A stretch of 9,539 nucleotides of DNA, taken from contig JAQWRO010000039.1 in NCBI GenBank assembly GCA_029243665.1, forward strand, positions 1 through 9,539, given 5' to 3'. Every line of letters starts with the position of its first letter. The stretch's first letter is position 1. The notes below the pieces were generated by a model, which saw nothing but the letters and a program-made list of their open reading frames with translations, searched no databases and had not been told where the DNA came from. Shown piece after piece: positions 6,674 to 9,539 of the stretch. The position numbers were made by a program, and so were the translations under genes. Source of the stretch: Gammaproteobacteria bacterium (GTDB taxonomy: Bacteria > Pseudomonadota > Gammaproteobacteria > Comchoanobacterales > Comchoanobacteraceae).

Positions 6674-7914
6674 TTAACTTTAAACCAATTCGAGGCATGC
6701 ACGATCGATTGCCAGATGAATGTGATCAGATGTCATACATCATGAGTGTTATTCGAAGTGTTGTTGAAAGTTACGGTTATAAACAAGTTGTACTACCTAT
6801 TGTAGAAACTACTGAGCTCTTTAAAAGAAGTGTTGGTATTAGTAGTGATATTGTTCAAAAAGAGATGTATACATTTGAAGATCGAAATGATGAGTCTCTT
6901 ACACTACGGCCTGAAGGAACTGCGGGTTGTTTTCGTGCATATCTATCAGAATTTCATCGATCATCACCATACCAAAGATTATGGTACTTTGGTCCGATGT
7001 ATAGACGTGAACGTCCTCAAAAAGGAAGACAAAGAGAATTTTATCAATTTGGTATTGAGGCATTTGGTTACCATCACCCAAGCATTGATGTTGAGGTAGT
7101 AAACATTGCATATACAATCTTTAACCAATTATCCCTTTCCTCACCGGTGATATGTAAAATAAATTATTTAGGTTCTAGTGAAACTCGAGAAGCTTATTTA
7201 AATGTTTTAAGAGAATACTTTTCTCCTTTTGTAGGGAATTTTGATGAAGTACATCAATATCGCTTTGAGCAAAACGTTCTTAGATTGCTTGATTCAAAAG
7301 ATGAATATGTAAAATCTCTAATCAAAGATGCACCAAAAATCACTAATTATTTATCAGATAAAGAATTAATTGAATATTCTTACATTAAAGATATGCTTAT
7401 TAAGAATGAAATTCCATTTGAGGAAGATCATACCCTGGTTAGAGGATTAGATTACTATTCGGGTTTAATTTATGAATGGCAGGCTTTAGATGGATTGGGT
7501 GCTCAAAATACAATTTGTGCCGGCGGTAGAACTGATAAGTTATGTGAAATCTTAAGTTCCAAAGAAGGCTACTCTCTTGGTATGGCTATAGGAATTGAAA
7601 GACTGGCTATGTTAATAGATCAAATTCATTATAGAAATAAACAAACAATATTTTTATTTACTGACAATGAAGATAATAATCATGAACTTTTCAATTTACA
7701 AGTTGCAATAAATGAACATCATTTAAATAGTTTTATTCATTTTGGTGTTAGCCAATTAAAAAAACAACTCAATAGAGCCAGTAAAATGGGTCATACTATA
7801 GCCATTGGTCTAATAGAAGGTGTATGGTATTTATATAATATTGAAAGCAATGAAAAACACTCATTTTATACAATAAACGAAGTCATGGAGAAAATACATG
7901 CATGCAAATCATGA
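6670..7914 (+). CDS. hisS: Histidyl-tRNA synthetase
   Basis: Class II aminoacyl-tRNA synthetase that charges tRNA-His in the cytosol. The protein has 414 residues (E. coli 424). Visible motifs are IRGMHDRLPDE (7-17), LTLRPEGTAG (78-86), motif 2 in MYRRERPQKGRQREFYQFG (110-128), the histidine-specific LVRGLDYYSGLIYEW (256-270), an AGGR loop (284-287), and motif 3 in LGMAIGIERL (303-312). The C-terminal anticodon-binding domain (about 324-414) is present, with KKQLNRASKMGHTIAIGL. The loop normally read as AGGRYDGL is here AGGRTDKL, a change in a strongly conserved segment. The ATG at 6670 overlaps the rodZ-like stop, consistent with coupling. In enterics ispG lies between rodZ and hisS; it is missing here. 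As the sole candidate in view, and with all the main catalytic motifs, it is likely functional. Confidence 0.96.
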   Translation: MINFKPIRGMHDRLPDECDQMSYIMSVIRSVVESYGYKQVVLPIVETTELFKRSVGISSDIVQKEMYTFEDRNDESLTLRPEGTAGCFRAYLSEFHRSSPYQRLWYFGPMYRRERPQKGRQREFYQFGIEAFGYHHPSIDVEVVNIAYTIFNQLSLSSPVICKINYLGSSETREAYLNVLREYFSPFVGNFDEVHQYRFEQNVLRLLDSKDEYVKSLIKDAPKITNYLSDKELIEYSYIKDMLIKNEIPFEEDHTLVRGLDYYSGLIYEWQALDGLGAQNTICAGGRTDKLCEILSSKEGYSLGMAIGIERLAMLIDQIHYRNKQTIFLFTDNEDNNHELFNLQVAINEHHLNSFIHFGVSQLKKQLNRASKMGHTIAIGLIEGVWYLYNIESNEKHSFYTINEVMEKIHACKS

Positions 7915-8518
7915 AGCAGATATTGTTGTTAATAATCTAAAGAAATTTTACAGCAAGTATAACAAAATAATCTTTTTATTCGTAATTTCATTTATAACTA
8001 TCTCTATTGTAACATTTACGTATCAGTATTTTCACAATCGTTATGAAACACAGGCATCTGAAAACTTTTATACTTTATTAAAAATAGAAGATAATTATGA
8101 AAAGATAAATAAAGCAAAAAAATTCGTAGTTGAATATAAGTCTAGTCCATATGCTTCATTAACTCAGCTATTGCTAATATCTGATGATTTAAAAAAAGGT
8201 AATTGGCAAGGTGTTGATATGCAGGTGCAAAGATTAATACAAAATGGTGCCCCAGTCTTTGTCTTAGACCAAGCTTATTTACTTCAAGCTAGACGATTTC
8301 TATCTACTAACCAAGAAGATAAAGCATTATTAATATTGAAAAAAATAAAAAATCCTAATCAAGTGACTGTTTATTTAATTACAGGTCTGGCTGAAAAAAA
8401 ACTTAGAAATTATGATAATGCTGAAGAAGCTTTTATTAAAGCTAGTACATTATTATCTAGAACTAACCCAGAGTCTTCTTTGAAGAATTTTATTTGGTAT
8501 CAACAGTCAATTAGTTAA
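7898..8518 (+). CDS. YfgM-like tetratricopeptide membrane protein (PpiD/Sec-associated)
   Basis: Predicted bitopic inner-membrane protein of the YfgM family, known in E. coli as a partner of PpiD near the SecYEG translocon that helps periplasmic protein folding. The 206 residues match E. coli YfgM length. A short cytoplasmic N-terminus (VVNNLKKFYSKYNK) is followed by one membrane helix at about 24-44 (IIFLFVISFITISIVTF). The periplasmic region has helical TPR-like repeats, including ARRFLSTNQEDKALLILKKI (131-150) and LITGLAEKKLRNYDNAEEAFIKA. Start ATG 7898 has GGAG at 7887-7890, seven bases upstream, and lies inside the hisS end (17-base overlap). The hisS-yfgM order is the standard one, which decides an otherwise weakly conserved protein. 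bamB, normally next, is absent and der begins four bases after the stop. Confidence 0.85.
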   Translation: MHANHEADIVVNNLKKFYSKYNKIIFLFVISFITISIVTFTYQYFHNRYETQASENFYTLLKIEDNYEKINKAKKFVVEYKSSPYASLTQLLLISDDLKKGNWQGVDMQVQRLIQNGAPVFVLDQAYLLQARRFLSTNQEDKALLILKKIKNPNQVTVYLITGLAEKKLRNYDNAEEAFIKASTLLSRTNPESSLKNFIWYQQSIS

Positions 8519-8522
8519 GCTT

Positions 8523-9539
8523 ATGAGTAATATTGTATTAGTAGGTGCAAGTAACGTCGGAAAGTCTTCAGTTTTTAATGTGTTGACTAAGAGCAAACAA
8601 GCAATTATTTCGCACATACCTGGCACGACACGTGATCGTATATTTGGTACTTTTGATTTAAATGAACAAGCATACACTATATGTGATACTGGTGGGCTTG
8701 GGGATTCATCTTTGGATTTTGCAGAAGATTTAACCAGTCAGACTAAAATTGCCATTCAAGCAGCTGAAGTTATTTGGTTTGTAGTGGACGGTTCATTAGA
8801 AGAGCCCACTTCAGTTGATCTTGAGCTTGGAAATATGCTTAGATCCTTAAACAAACCTATTTATGTTTTAATCAATAAAATTGATTTATCTGGCGCAAAT
8901 CAAGACGGTTTTTATTCACTTGGCTATAAGGACCTTTATCCTGTATCAACTCGAACTAAAAGTGGTTTTGATGACTTAATAAATGATAGCCTGAAACATA
9001 TTGAACCACATCAAGATGATCATGATATTAGCATTACTATTGTGGGTAGACCCAATGTAGGTAAATCAACTTGGCTTAATATGTTATCGAAACAAGATCG
9101 GTTTATAACCAGCGATTTCTCTGGAACTACTAGAGATTCAAGTGATATAAATATTAAACATAAAAATAATATAATAAAGCTTATTGATACAGCTGGTATT
9201 GGAAATAAAAACAAAATTCAACACTCATTAGACTTTTACTCTTATGTTAGAACCATGCAGTCTATTCATGATGCTGATGTCGTTTGTTTAATGCTAGATG
9301 CAACAGCAGGTATTGTAAGTCAAGATAAAAAGCTGATGAATGAATTGATTCAAATTGGAAAACCATTCTTTATTTTATTTAATAAAAGTGACTTGGTAGA
9401 TCATGATAATTATCTAAAAGATTTAGATGGCTTTTTGCCACAATATATATTAGTGGACGAAGTCAGTGCTTTTTCTAAGGCAGGTAAACATACTTTTTTT
9501 AAAAATTTATATACGCTAAATAAAGAAAGTAAATTAACT
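8523..9539 (+). CDS. der: Ribosome-associated double GTPase Der (EngA), 3' end outside window
   Basis: Essential GTPase needed for late assembly of the 50S subunit. The window holds 339 codons from the ATG, covering both G domains; the C-terminal KH-like domain is past the edge. G domain 1: P-loop GASNVGKS (8-15), PGTTRD switch I (33-38), DTGG (55-58), NKID (118-121) and a weak G5 (PVSTRTKSG, 140-148). A short linker rich in Asp and His (about 160-169) follows, shorter than the long acidic linker of E. coli. G domain 2: GRPNVGKS (175-182), SGTTRD (200-205), DTAG (222-225), NKSD (287-290, where NKWD is usual) and VSAFSKAG (314-321). The first P-loop lacks the usual RP of GRPNVGKS. It begins four bases after the yfgM-like stop with no clear Shine-Dalgarno, so translation probably depends on coupling. 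The assignment rests on the tandem G domains and the cluster position. Confidence 0.95.
   Translation, partial: MSNIVLVGASNVGKSSVFNVLTKSKQAIISHIPGTTRDRIFGTFDLNEQAYTICDTGGLGDSSLDFAEDLTSQTKIAIQAAEVIWFVVDGSLEEPTSVDLELGNMLRSLNKPIYVLINKIDLSGANQDGFYSLGYKDLYPVSTRTKSGFDDLINDSLKHIEPHQDDHDISITIVGRPNVGKSTWLNMLSKQDRFITSDFSGTTRDSSDINIKHKNNIIKLIDTAGIGNKNKIQHSLDFYSYVRTMQSIHDADVVCLMLDATAGIVSQDKKLMNELIQIGKPFFILFNKSDLVDHDNYLKDLDGFLPQYILVDEVSAFSKAGKHTFFKNLYTLNKESKLT

Noticed and set aside
1..9539. tRNA or rRNA genes, CRISPR array, insertion sequence or attachment site
   Set aside because: I saw no cloverleaf, no spaced direct repeats, no transposase or integrase motifs and no flanking duplications in this window.

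Overview
The window is AT-rich (about one third G+C) bacterial chromosome, densely packed with genes that often overlap. The gene order ndk, rlmN, rodZ-like, hisS, yfgM-like, der is a shortened form of the conserved gammaproteobacterial cluster ndk-rlmN-pilF/pilW-rodZ-ispG-hisS-yfgM-bamB-der, so a gammaproteobacterium is the best guess. The low G+C, tight spacing and trimmed proteins suggest a streamlined or host-associated lineage. A SUP05/Thioglobus-type sulfur oxidizer or relative would fit, but that is a guess that the sequence alone cannot confirm.

Bases 1-1288 hold an IscS/NifS-type cysteine desulfurase that lacks only its first few codons. It is coupled by an ATGA overlap to a 60-residue protein of unknown function. 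After that stop, about 30 codons stay open in the same frame (to 1384), which may be a decayed or recently shortened 3' end. Bases 1401-3469 carry two convergent glycosyltransferases whose stop codons overlap: a GT4-type enzyme on + and a GT8-like enzyme on -. They probably act in cell-surface glycan synthesis and sit between the desulfurase and ndk.

Bases 3470-3639 are a divergent intergenic region. It has a perfect 11-bp inverted repeat and, just downstream, a strong sigma-70-type promoter for ndk. ndk (nucleoside diphosphate kinase) overlaps rlmN (23S rRNA/tRNA A2 methyltransferase), which starts at TTG. A possible second promoter then precedes a zinc-independent MDR oxidoreductase. From 6230 to the right edge runs a compact operon: a truncated RodZ-like membrane protein, histidyl-tRNA synthetase, a YfgM/PpiD-helper-type membrane protein, and the double-GTPase ribosome assembly factor Der, which is cut by the window end.

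The content is largely housekeeping: nucleotide balance, rRNA/tRNA modification, tRNA charging, envelope quality control and ribosome assembly. I see no clear new system. The points that deserve a second look are the solo cysteine desulfurase with its coupled small protein, the inverted repeat upstream of ndk, the loss of bamB, ispG and pilF from the cluster, the short RodZ, and unusual residues in conserved motifs of HisS and Der.
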